The notes under the pieces are model-generated. The model had not been told where the DNA came from and did not search any database. It was given only the letters and a program-made list of their open reading frames with translations. From G963674955 sp963674955 (lineage in GTDB: Bacteria; Desulfobacterota; Desulfovibrionia; Desulfovibrionales; Desulfovibrionaceae): a DNA stretch of 18,314 nt. Shown here piece after piece: positions 1 to 6,439 of the stretch (position 1 is the stretch's first letter; each line of letters starts with the position of its first letter). The translations under genes were made by a program, and so were the position numbers. The stretch covers positions 1 to 18,314 of the forward strand of contig CAXXKR010000006.1 in the NCBI GenBank assembly GCA_963674955.2, given 5' to 3'.

Positions 1-119
1 AGCTTTCATTCAGCGCCCCGGACAAGTCGGGCCAAAAAGTGGTCATAGACCGCGAATACGTCCTGAAGCAGCTCAAGGACGTAATGGAAGATCGCGACCT
101 GTCCAGATACATATTGTAA
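1..119 (+). CDS. hslU: HslU (ClpY) ATPase, C-terminal end only
   Basis: Partial gene. The reading frame that begins at base 3 ends with TAA at 117-119 and encodes about 38 residues. They include SFSAPDKSGQKVVID and end in DLSRYIL. HslU proteins carry a similar segment (a phrase like SG-x-x-VVID) and finish with a near-identical LSR(F/Y)IL tail, which inserts into the HslV protease to activate it. HslU is the AAA+ unfoldase of the cytoplasmic HslUV protease. The start and catalytic ATPase parts lie left of the window. Recognition rests on the tail alone, but that tail is distinctive. Confidence 0.85.
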   Translation, partial: LSFSAPDKSGQKVVIDREYVLKQLKDVMEDRDLSRYIL

Positions 120-127
120 GCAAATCC

Positions 128-173
128 ATTGGGCCCGCCCGTGGTTGGAAAAAAGCCGCGGGCGCGGCCCAAT
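128..173 (+). terminator. Strong hairpin after hslU, probable terminator
   Basis: Bases 131-135 pair with 166-170 and 136-144 pair with 156-164, giving a 14-bp GC-rich stem with one bulged C (165) and an 11-nt A-rich loop. ATT at 128-130 can extend the pairing with AAT at 171-173. It begins 8 bases after the hslU stop codon. The downstream T-run is short (ATTTCC), so termination strength is uncertain. Confidence 0.55.
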
Positions 174-197
174 TTCCTACCGACCGCTCCCGCTTTC

Positions 198-409
198 TCA
201 CTCATAGAGGCCCTTCAGCATGTCCTTGCCGCCTGAAAACATGTCGCTGTAGGGACTGAATTCGCCCAGACCCCTGGCCGTCGCATAGTTATCCCTAGAT
301 TGTTCAACAGCACCATGAGCGGAAGGCTCTTTTCAAGATCAAGCCCTGGTGGACACGAACGCGACGATCTGGGAAAAACGTGCTCCCGTTTGAAAGGCTC
401 GATGAACAT
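198..409 (-). pseudogene. Decayed or frameshifted gene end, family not recognised
   Basis: On the minus strand a frame open from 332 ends at the stop 198-200 and encodes 44 residues including YATARGLGEFSPYSDMF and GGKDMLKGLYE. Its codons have strongly G/C third positions, as real genes here do. It has no start codon: a TGA lies just upstream in that frame. A different minus frame, from ATG at 409, runs into the same area with MFIEPFKREHVF, so a single frameshift around 300-335 would join the two. I read this as the remnant of a small gene or of a gene's 3' end. I do not recognise the product. Chance openness is possible because the stretch is short. Confidence 0.3.
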
Positions 410-461
410 GTGGACTGCCTCCGTTTTTCAATCAACAAATTGCGATTTTCAGGATTACCTC

Positions 462-501
462 TTGACAGACAATCTATAGTTAACTAGTTAGTTAGTCAAC
501 T
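462..501 (+). promoter_or_regulatory. Promoter-like -35 box and dyad operator at the GntR gene start
   Basis: A consensus -35 hexamer TTGACA lies at 462-467. A hexamer 17 bases further on (TAGTTA, 485-490) is a poor -10 match. Overlapping it, 478-501 forms an imperfect dyad: AGTTaACTA on the left and TAGTcAACT on the right around GTTAGT. The dyad ends directly at the ATG (502). GntR/YtrA-type regulators commonly bind such dyads to control themselves. No Shine-Dalgarno sequence lies between dyad and start, so the transcript may be leaderless. Confidence 0.5.
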
Positions 502-1455
502 ATGCAACTATTGTTAAACAAAAAAAGCGGACTGGACATCAGGGACCAGATCAAAAGGCAGGTGCGGTCTTTGGTGCGTAGCGGCGAATTGACACCCGGC
601 GCAGCCCTTCCCTCGGCCAGAAATTTGGCCGCAGCCCTGAACGTCAACCAAAACACGGTGGCCGCCGCGTACAGGGAAATGGTCGCCGAAGGAATCCTGC
701 GCACCGTGGTTGGTTCCGGAACTTTCATAAGCGAGAGGCAGATGATTTCACAAAGTTCGGACACCCTCAGAAAAATATTTGATCAGGCGATACGCCAAGC
801 CCTTGAATCCGGTTTCACCCTTGACCAAGTCTCGGACCAGATGCTCACACAGGCGACCCTCTGCGGACACCAAACCAAGGGCAGGCGCGTGCTTGTGGTC
901 GAATGCAACCGGGAAACCATGGATCATATCGCGGAAACCCTTGAAGCCGAACTGGGCGTCGAGACCAGGGGCGTGCTGATCCAGGATCTGGAAAACAACC
1001 CGTCGCTGCTGGAAGAATCAATGGCCGGGATCGATCTCGTGGTCTGCGGATACAACCATGTCCAGGAATTCCACGCCATGGCCGGAGACCGCGAGGTTGA
1101 AGTGGTGGCCGTGCTTATGAAACGCGGCATGCGCATGGTCAACGAAATCCTCCGACTCCCGGCCGGAACAACGGTGGGATTTGCCTGCGCCAACCAACGC
1201 TCCACTGAAACGCTTTTTCAAGACATTGTCCTTTCAGGCGGCTCGACACTGACGAAAATTTGGGCCGGTTTGGACAACCACGACGGAATGCAGCAAATGC
1301 TCGACAGATGCGACGTGATCTTCGCCACGGGCTATGTCTACGACAAGGTCGCCGGAATGGCGGGCCCGGACAAGAGAATCGAGCGGGTGGACCTGAACAT
1401 CGAACGGGAAAATATCGAGCTGATCAAAGAAAGATTGAGCTTGATTCAGGACTGA
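502..1455 (+). CDS. GntR-family (YtrA-like) transcriptional regulator
   Basis: A 317-residue protein. Residues about 10-75 form a GntR winged helix: DIRDQIKRQVRSLVRSGEL, PSARNLAAALNVNQNTV, then AAYREMVAEGILRTVVGSGTF. This matches the YtrA-type N-terminus. Residues about 125-310 look like a separate alpha/beta ligand-binding region (GRRVLVVECN, DLVVCGYNH, TVGFACANQ, CDVIFATGYV) rather than the usual FCD or UTRA effector domain. The ligand is unknown. The ATG at 502 is chosen because it keeps the wing-helix N-terminus intact, although it has no Shine-Dalgarno sequence. The gene is followed after 21 bp by the ferredoxin-like gene, which has an RBS, so the two probably share a transcript. A dyad at the start codon suggests autoregulation. 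Confidence 0.85.
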   Translation: MQLLLNKKSGLDIRDQIKRQVRSLVRSGELTPGAALPSARNLAAALNVNQNTVAAAYREMVAEGILRTVVGSGTFISERQMISQSSDTLRKIFDQAIRQALESGFTLDQVSDQMLTQATLCGHQTKGRRVLVVECNRETMDHIAETLEAELGVETRGVLIQDLENNPSLLEESMAGIDLVVCGYNHVQEFHAMAGDREVEVVAVLMKRGMRMVNEILRLPAGTTVGFACANQRSTETLFQDIVLSGGSTLTKIWAGLDNHDGMQQMLDRCDVIFATGYVYDKVAGMAGPDKRIERVDLNIERENIELIKERLSLIQD

Positions 1456-1476
1456 AGAGTCACAAGAGAGGACCAC

Positions 1477-2151
1477 ATGACAATTTCCAATAGAAACGAA
1501 TACCTGGACGGACGCCTGGCCCAATACGACCAATGGCTGAAGCAGGGGAAAATACCAACCTCGACCAAAGTGATTCCGGTGGGACAATCCCTCTCCACCC
1601 TGCAATGGGTCCTTCCCACGGAACAGGCGCTGAAATTCCTGCGCAACGCCCGTTCCTTCGCTCTGACGGAGTGCTCATGCAGAAAACGGGAAAAACGTTG
1701 CGACAATCCCCTTGAGGTCTGCTTCCTGCTCAACGATGTCGCGGACAAATTCATCGCGACGGGCAAAGGCAGGGCCGTGACCCTGGACGAGGCCAAAGAC
1801 AAGCTGCGTCTGGCAAACGAGCGTGGGCTGGTTCATCTGACCATCTACAACCCCGAACAGCACGTCTACGCCGTGTGCAGCTGCTGTGAATGCTGCTGCC
1901 ACGACATGCGTTTCATGAAGGCGTACAAGCGCCCCGACTTGGTGGCGCATTCGGACTACATAGCGGTCACGGACCTGTACGCATGTGTGCATTGCGGGGA
2001 TTGCGTGGACCGCTGCGTATTCGACGCCCGGTCATTGCGGGACGGCGAACTGGCCTACGACCCAAACCGGTGCTACGGATGCGGTCTCTGCGTGACCGTC
2101 TGCCCAGTGGAGGCGACGCGCATGGTCCTACGGAAAGGATCAGCCCCGTAG
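1477..2151 (+). CDS. Cys-rich ferredoxin-like 4Fe-4S protein
   Basis: A 224-residue cytoplasmic protein with 18 cysteines and no signal peptide or membrane helix. Residues 170-180 (CVHCGDCVDRC) and 199-209 (CYGCGLCVTVC, followed by P210) form a bacterial-type 2[4Fe-4S] ferredoxin domain at the C-terminus. Upstream lie two further cysteine groups: C66, C68, C75 and C82, and a dense CSCCECCC run at 134-141. Those could hold another metal centre, but I know no proven role for them. The start has an RBS-like AGAGGA five bases before ATG. The gene follows the GntR gene by 21 bp and is convergent with the tmc side. A role in low-potential electron transfer is inferred from the ferredoxin domain; the partner is unknown. 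Confidence 0.8.
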   Translation: MTISNRNEYLDGRLAQYDQWLKQGKIPTSTKVIPVGQSLSTLQWVLPTEQALKFLRNARSFALTECSCRKREKRCDNPLEVCFLLNDVADKFIATGKGRAVTLDEAKDKLRLANERGLVHLTIYNPEQHVYAVCSCCECCCHDMRFMKAYKRPDLVAHSDYIAVTDLYACVHCGDCVDRCVFDARSLRDGELAYDPNRCYGCGLCVTVCPVEATRMVLRKGSAP

Positions 2152-2169
2152 CCCAAAAGCCAGACCCCG

Positions 2170-2406
2170 CTATTTCACTGGAATCTCGCCTTGGAGGGTT
2201 TTTTTCAGGCCCTCCAGGGTGCCCTTCCACTGCACGTCCTCGCCCAGCATCAAGGCCACGATGACCTGCTTTTCCACGCTGACTTCAAGGACTATCTCCT
2301 CGTCCCCGATCTGAAACACGGCCTCGCCCCATCTTTCGGAAGGCATGCCCGTGGCCTCGCAATCGTAATCCGTCCTGAGTTCCGATGTCATTCTGATTTC
2401 GCTCAT
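2170..2406 (-). CDS. Small conserved-looking protein of unknown function downstream of tmcA
   Basis: A 78-residue protein that I do not recognise. It starts MSEIRMTSELRTDYDCEATG and ends in a lysine-containing tail (GEIPVK). The middle is beta-strand-like (EAVFQIGDEEIVLEVSVEKQ). It has one cysteine and no signal peptide or membrane helix, so it is probably a small cytoplasmic protein. GGAG lies 7 bases before the ATG at 2406, which supports translation. It lies about 90 bp after the tmcA stop, behind a terminator-like hairpin, so it may be expressed partly separately. Its stop is only 18 bp from the end of the convergent ferredoxin gene. Confidence 0.65.
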   Translation of the reverse strand: MSEIRMTSELRTDYDCEATGMPSERWGEAVFQIGDEEIVLEVSVEKQVIVALMLGEDVQWKGTLEGLKKTLQGEIPVK

Positions 2407-2422
2407 TGACCGCTCCCTACTG

Positions 2423-2456
2423 AAAAAGGGCCGCGAGGCGCAAACCCCACGGCCCT
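2423..2456 (-). terminator. Rho-independent terminator after tmcA
   Basis: Read on the minus strand, AGGGCCG (2456-2450) pairs with CGGCCCT (2433-2427) around a 16-nt loop and is followed by a T-run (2427-2423). It lies about 40 bp after the tmcA stop and before the 78-residue gene, so it should end or attenuate the tmc transcript. Confidence 0.6.
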
Positions 2457-2495
2457 GTTGTCAGGCATAGATTGACCGCCAACCGGCGATAAACG

Positions 2496-2873
2496 CTACT
2501 TTACGTGGCATTCGCCGCAGGTGACAGGGCCCTTCTTCTTTTCCAAGTGGCAGTTCTCGCATTGCATGTGATAGGCCAGCATCAGGGATGTTGTTCCCTC
2601 TTCCGCCTTGACATCATGGCAATCGGCGCAGGGCAGGTAATCGCCTTCAATGAGCTTGCCGTCATCGTCCTTGCCCTCGTGGTGGCAGGGCAGGCAATCC
2701 TCGATCTCCGCTTTCTCGTTGTGCTCGTCGTGATTGAACACGGCTGCCGGGCGCTGGGCGTTGGTGAACGCCTCGTCCTGCAGGACCTTGATGTCTTCCT
2801 GGGAAAACGCGGGCAGAAAGTAGAGGAGCACGGCCGAAACAACCAGGACCGACATGAGTATTTTCTTTGTCAT
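2496..2873 (-). CDS. tmcA: TmcA, acidic type II tetraheme cytochrome c3
   Basis: A 125-residue precursor. Residues 1-25 are a Sec signal peptide (MTKK, then a hydrophobic stretch, cleavage expected near PAFSQ), so the mature protein is periplasmic. It has exactly four CxxCH heme sites: C60-H64, C82-H86, C105-H109 and C119-H123. H48, H51, H65 and H102 are candidates for the sixth axial ligands. Length, heme number and an acid-rich sequence fit type II cytochrome c3, which in Desulfovibrio takes electrons from the periplasmic type I c3/hydrogenase pool and hands them to the Tmc membrane complex. A strong RBS (GGAGGAGG) precedes the ATG. It is the last of the four tmc genes on this strand, only 15 bp after tmcB. 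Confidence 0.92.
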   Translation of the reverse strand: MTKKILMSVLVVSAVLLYFLPAFSQEDIKVLQDEAFTNAQRPAAVFNHDEHNEKAEIEDCLPCHHEGKDDDGKLIEGDYLPCADCHDVKAEEGTTSLMLAYHMQCENCHLEKKKGPVTCGECHVK

Positions 2874-2888
2874 GATCTTCCTCCTCCC

Positions 2889-4226
2889 TTATTCCGCAGC
2901 GTTGGGTTTTTCCATCAGCGGATAGATGATGTCCCCGAGGAACTTGAGTTCCATATCCAGATGGTATCCGTGGATGATGTCTTCCAGTCCGCCGTGGCAG
3001 TTGTGGCAAGGAGCGATTACCGTTTGAACGCCCCTTTCCTTGACGGCCTTGAGCTGGTCGGCCTTGGCCTTGTTGCCTTCCACGCGCACGTTCTTGAAGG
3101 GAGGACCGCAGTTGATGACTCCGCCGCCCGCGCAACAGCAGTAGTTGTGCTCGCGGTTGGGCGTCATTTCGATCGTCTCTGTGGCGATCTGGCTCACGAC
3201 ATAGCGCAGCTGATCCATGAGACCGCGGCCGCGGATGACGTTGCAGGGGTCGTGGATTGTCACGGGACCCTGATATTTTTCCTTCATCTTGATCTTGCCG
3301 GCCTTGAACAGCTCGGCAAAGAACTCAATGGAGTGGACCACTTCGACTGGGTAATTCTCCCAGCCGCACCAACGGTTGCCCATGTCGTAAATGGACCTGA
3401 AGGCGTGGCCGCATTCGCCCATGACGATCTTCTTGACCTTGAGCCTTTGGGCGCACTCGAAGTGTTCCCTCTTGATCCTGCCCATGATCTCGAAGTCTCC
3501 GGAATACATGGCCATGTCGCTGTTGTCCCAGCCGGGAAGCGAAGGCATGGTCCAGTTCAGTCCGGCCTCGTTGAAGATGGCGGCGGCCTGGTAGATGAGC
3601 TGGGTCCGGAACTTGGGCTCGGGTGCGATGACCGAGTACATGAAGTCAGCGCCTTCCTTGTCCAGGGGGATGCGCAGGTTGGGAATCTCGTCCCTGGCCT
3701 CGTCCTCCTGCCATTGCAGGGCGTCAACCCACTCGTCTTCCTTGACCCACATCTGGTTCGTGGTGGCCGCATGGCTGTGGGCGGTGTCCTGCAAATACTG
3801 GGGAGTTACGCCCAGCATGTGGCAGATTCTGCGCACCTGCAGCATGATGTAGCCGGTATCGATGCCGAGCGGACAGAAGTGGATGCAGCGGCGGCACAGG
3901 TTGCACTCGGTGTAGGCGATCTGGGCGGCCTTGTATATGAATTCGGGGCTGACCAGTCCGTTGTTCTTGAGAATCACGGTCATGGTCTGGGCCACCTTGC
4001 CCGCGGGCGAATAGCTGGGATCGCCGTCGTGGGACACGTAGTAGTGGCAGGCCTGGGCGCACATGCCGCAACGCACGCAGGTGTCTGAATAGACCTTCAA
4101 CTTGGCCCCGGTCTCGCCTTTGAGAACCCGTTGAATTACCTTTTGTATCTTTTCGGGATTCAGCTTGGCGATGCCTTCGCTAAGCCCGATATCATCAATC
4201 TTTCTATCAAAGACTTCAGTTTTCAC
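2889..4226 (-). CDS. tmcB: TmcB, HdrD-like iron-sulfur protein with CCG domain
   Basis: A 445-residue cytoplasmic protein. I choose the GTG at 4226 because it has TAAGGAGGA nine bases upstream; longer forms would run into tmcC. Two 4Fe-4S ferredoxin motifs come first (C50, C53, C56, C60 and C108, C111, C114, C118-P). The C-terminal half carries a CCG domain of the heterodisulfide reductase D type: HDPC (C328), CCCAGGG (363-369) and PCHNC (C407, C410). In HdrD such domains bind a non-cubane 4Fe-4S cluster at the disulfide site. An upstream GECGH (C272) and C287 look like a degenerate first CCG unit. In the Tmc complex this subunit is expected to be the cytoplasmic electron exit or entry module; its redox partner is not shown by the sequence. 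Confidence 0.9.
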   Translation of the reverse strand: MKTEVFDRKIDDIGLSEGIAKLNPEKIQKVIQRVLKGETGAKLKVYSDTCVRCGMCAQACHYYVSHDGDPSYSPAGKVAQTMTVILKNNGLVSPEFIYKAAQIAYTECNLCRRCIHFCPLGIDTGYIMLQVRRICHMLGVTPQYLQDTAHSHAATTNQMWVKEDEWVDALQWQEDEARDEIPNLRIPLDKEGADFMYSVIAPEPKFRTQLIYQAAAIFNEAGLNWTMPSLPGWDNSDMAMYSGDFEIMGRIKREHFECAQRLKVKKIVMGECGHAFRSIYDMGNRWCGWENYPVEVVHSIEFFAELFKAGKIKMKEKYQGPVTIHDPCNVIRGRGLMDQLRYVVSQIATETIEMTPNREHNYCCCAGGGVINCGPPFKNVRVEGNKAKADQLKAVKERGVQTVIAPCHNCHGGLEDIIHGYHLDMELKFLGDIIYPLMEKPNAAE

Positions 4227-4251
4227 TGTAGTATTCCTCCTTAAACGCGGT

Positions 4252-4914
4252 TTACCAGTCCTTGGCCTTGCGTATGCCGCCAAATTCCGAACCAATATAG
4301 GCCCTGGAAAAGAGGGCAAAGATCACGTGACTCAATCTTCCAAACGGGATGAGGGCGATCCAGATCAGTCCGGAGACGATGTGGAGCACGATCATGAACT
4401 TGTAGTCGAAGATCTGATGGTAGGCCAGAAGCCCGGTCAAAAACGGCGCGACCACGACAACAAGTGTCCACCAGTCCTTGGACGAGGTGAGAAACTTGAC
4501 GTCCTTGTCCAGAATCCTGCGCACCGCGAAGAATACGCAGCAGGCCAGGACGATCATGGTCATGTAATCCGCGATCTGGTCGGGAAGGGTTATCCAGGAG
4601 ATCCCAAAGAATTTCTCCCACAGGACCACATGTCCCAGGAGAAAGATGGGCACTGCCAGCAGACAGATGTGAAACACGAAGGTGACCGCAGTCAGGATCG
4701 GGTTCTTCTGCCAGCCCAGTGCGTTATAAGGGATGAGCCAGGCCAGAATGGACCTGAAGCTGTATTTGCAGCTCATGTAGGCCCAGGATGAGGCATCCTT
4801 GGTCCTGGCCAGATTGTACATGTAAAGAAGCCGGTACACGGTCCCGAAGACCAATATGCCCCAACCAATCCAAGCCAGGGGACCGACGACAAATTCATAA
4901 ATGCTGTGAAACAT
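4252..4914 (-). CDS. tmcC: TmcC, membrane cytochrome b-like subunit
   Basis: A 220-residue integral membrane protein with about five hydrophobic helices, near residues 8-31, 73-99, 112-134, 148-169 and 172-202. Histidines within or next to helices (H82, H95, H166, H178, H196) are plausible heme b ligands, as in NarI/DsrM-like subunits. Its role in the Tmc complex would be to carry electrons across the membrane between the periplasmic cytochrome TmcA and cytoplasmic TmcB. The ATG has AAGGGGGAAA just upstream. The tmcB start lies 25 bp after the stop, with its RBS in that gap, so translation is tightly linked. Trp and Tyr residues cluster near helix ends. Confidence 0.88.
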   Translation of the reverse strand: MFHSIYEFVVGPLAWIGWGILVFGTVYRLLYMYNLARTKDASSWAYMSCKYSFRSILAWLIPYNALGWQKNPILTAVTFVFHICLLAVPIFLLGHVVLWEKFFGISWITLPDQIADYMTMIVLACCVFFAVRRILDKDVKFLTSSKDWWTLVVVVAPFLTGLLAYHQIFDYKFMIVLHIVSGLIWIALIPFGRLSHVIFALFSRAYIGSEFGGIRKAKDW

Positions 4915-4929
4915 GGTTTCCCCCTTTGC

Positions 4930-6189
4930 CTAGAATTCGCCGACATCGGCAATGATGCGGCAGTACTGGCCCTTGTCCACGCCCTTGATGAGCACCTTGG
5001 CGCCGTCAGGGCTGAAAACGGGTTGGAAGGCCTTGTCGAAGTCTTCCTTGTAGGGCTTGCCGTTGACCAGGATGGTGTGCCTGCCGTTCTTCTCGACATG
5101 CACGGCGACATTCTTGCCGTCCGCGCTGAACACCGGCTTCCAGGCCATTTCATAGGCGCCGTCCCAGACCTTGCCGTTGACAACAACCCTGAAATCCCTG
5201 TTGGTGGAGTTGCCCAAGGCCGCGACGCTTTCTCCGTCAGGGCTGACAACCATATCCACGACAACCGGAAAAACCACGTCCCAGGCGGCCTTGTTCTTGG
5301 CGACCGTGAACTTGCCGTATTTGGGCGCCACGATGGCATAGAGATTCTTGCCGTCGGCGCTGAACTGCTGCTGCCAGCACTGGGCGAACTTGGCGTCCCA
5401 AATCAAATTGTCATTCTCGGCCAAGCCCCACTTGCCGGCGATGCGCACGGGAGCGACTACGGTTCCGGTGGCCGGGTTGAAGGCGGGCTCCCACACGCCC
5501 TGGTAGCTGGTGGCCCACTTCTTTCCGTTCACGCTGATGGTGTAGTCGTACAGGGACATGCGCACCTGCGCGGCCACATTCTTGCCGTCCGGGCTGAAGG
5601 TCGGGGTCCAGGCGTTGACGTACTTTTCGTCCCAGGCCTTGCCGTCCACGGCGACAGTATAGATACCGGACTGGAACTTGAAGACTTCCGCCTGCCCCAT
5701 GCTCTCGGTCTGAACCACAGCGGCGGACGATCCGCCGTCCTTGCTGAGGGCAAAGTTGTTGGCGTTGTCGAAAAGATTCTCCCAGGTCGTGCCGTCCACG
5801 ACCATGCCGTACTGCATGTCCTCCTGAACGGCTGCGGCGACCACATCGCCCTTTTCACTGAACCTGATATCCCAGACAAACCCGTATGATCCGTCCCAGA
5901 CCTCGTCTTCAATGGCCAGAGAGGGCATCATTTCGCTGGTGACCAACGCCACGGCCCTGTTGTCCGGGCTGAAGCGAAAATCCCAAATCCTCTCGTACCG
6001 GCCTTCCCACAATTCGCCGTTGGTGCAGACAGTGAACTCCAGTTCACCCAGGTTGACCACCCCGGCAATCTTTTCACCGTCAGGGCTGGCGGTAAGTTCC
6101 TCCAGCCATTCATACTCAGCGGAGCACTTGTTCGTGTCGTGTACGACACGTTTTCCCGGCTCCCAATTCCATCCACTGATGTCCTGCAT
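4930..6189 (-). CDS. tmcD: TmcD, Trp-rich propeller-like subunit of the Tmc complex
   Basis: A 419-residue protein without signal peptide or membrane helix, so probably cytoplasmic. After about 30 N-terminal residues it is built from roughly ten tandem units of 37-50 residues. Most contain an FSxDGKNVA-like strand followed by a VNGKxWDxxYxxxWxP-like turn; examples are TFSPDGKNVAA, QFSADGKNLYA and VFSPDGAKVLI. This is the pattern of WD40/PD40-like beta-propellers, and it explains the high Trp content noted for TmcD in Desulfovibrio. It has no cofactor motifs, so a scaffolding or partner-binding role is inferred. A good RBS (GGGAGG) precedes the ATG at 6189. It is the first gene of the tmc run, 15 bp upstream of tmcC. 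Confidence 0.88.
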   Translation of the reverse strand: MQDISGWNWEPGKRVVHDTNKCSAEYEWLEELTASPDGEKIAGVVNLGELEFTVCTNGELWEGRYERIWDFRFSPDNRAVALVTSEMMPSLAIEDEVWDGSYGFVWDIRFSEKGDVVAAAVQEDMQYGMVVDGTTWENLFDNANNFALSKDGGSSAAVVQTESMGQAEVFKFQSGIYTVAVDGKAWDEKYVNAWTPTFSPDGKNVAAQVRMSLYDYTISVNGKKWATSYQGVWEPAFNPATGTVVAPVRIAGKWGLAENDNLIWDAKFAQCWQQQFSADGKNLYAIVAPKYGKFTVAKNKAAWDVVFPVVVDMVVSPDGESVAALGNSTNRDFRVVVNGKVWDGAYEMAWKPVFSADGKNVAVHVEKNGRHTILVNGKPYKEDFDKAFQPVFSPDGAKVLIKGVDKGQYCRIIADVGEF

Positions 6190-6439
6190 AAAAGCCTCCC
6201 TAACCGAAATTAAGCTGAACCATTTGTCTGTTGCTTAACCTAGCCGGCCATGGACTGGCCGGAGTCGTTCTATTGCAAGGCGATTCCGCATCGCCGTACA
6301 TGCTAATAAATTGTCGGCACAGTACACGAAATGGTCAGATTGTGAAATAATTATTTTTAAAACCAAAGCAAAAGCATACTTATTTGGTATACTTCTTGGC
6401 GCTGAGTCCAAACCACCGCAGCCGGCCAGGGATGCCAAT
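6190..6439 (-). promoter_or_regulatory. Structured leader and probable promoter region of the tmc operon
   Basis: This 250-bp gap has no gene. It holds three dyads near tmcD: TTAAGC/GCTTAA (6210-6238), CCGGCCA/TGGCCGG around a 5-nt loop (6244-6262), and GGCGAT/ATCGCC (6280-6296). Further upstream, 6345-6356 is the perfect palindrome AAATAATTATTT, next to TTGTGA at 6340-6345. TTGTGA half-sites occur in Rex and HcpR (CRP/FNR-like) operators known from Desulfovibrio, but the opposite arm here (TTTTTAA) does not match. I find no unambiguous sigma-70 promoter. An AT-rich block at 6340-6390 is the likeliest place for one. Confidence 0.4.

Noticed and set aside
2195..2222. GGAGGG/CCCTCC hairpin with a T-rich loop as a terminator for the ferredoxin gene
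   Set aside because: The T-run sits in the loop, not after the stem, and the hairpin lies inside the coding end of the 78-residue gene.
2505..4088. Long plus-strand open frame (527 codons) antisense to tmcA and tmcB
   Set aside because: It mirrors GC-rich codons of the real genes, has no RBS and has a low-complexity His/Val/Leu-rich product. The opposite strand carries clear heme and Fe-S motifs.
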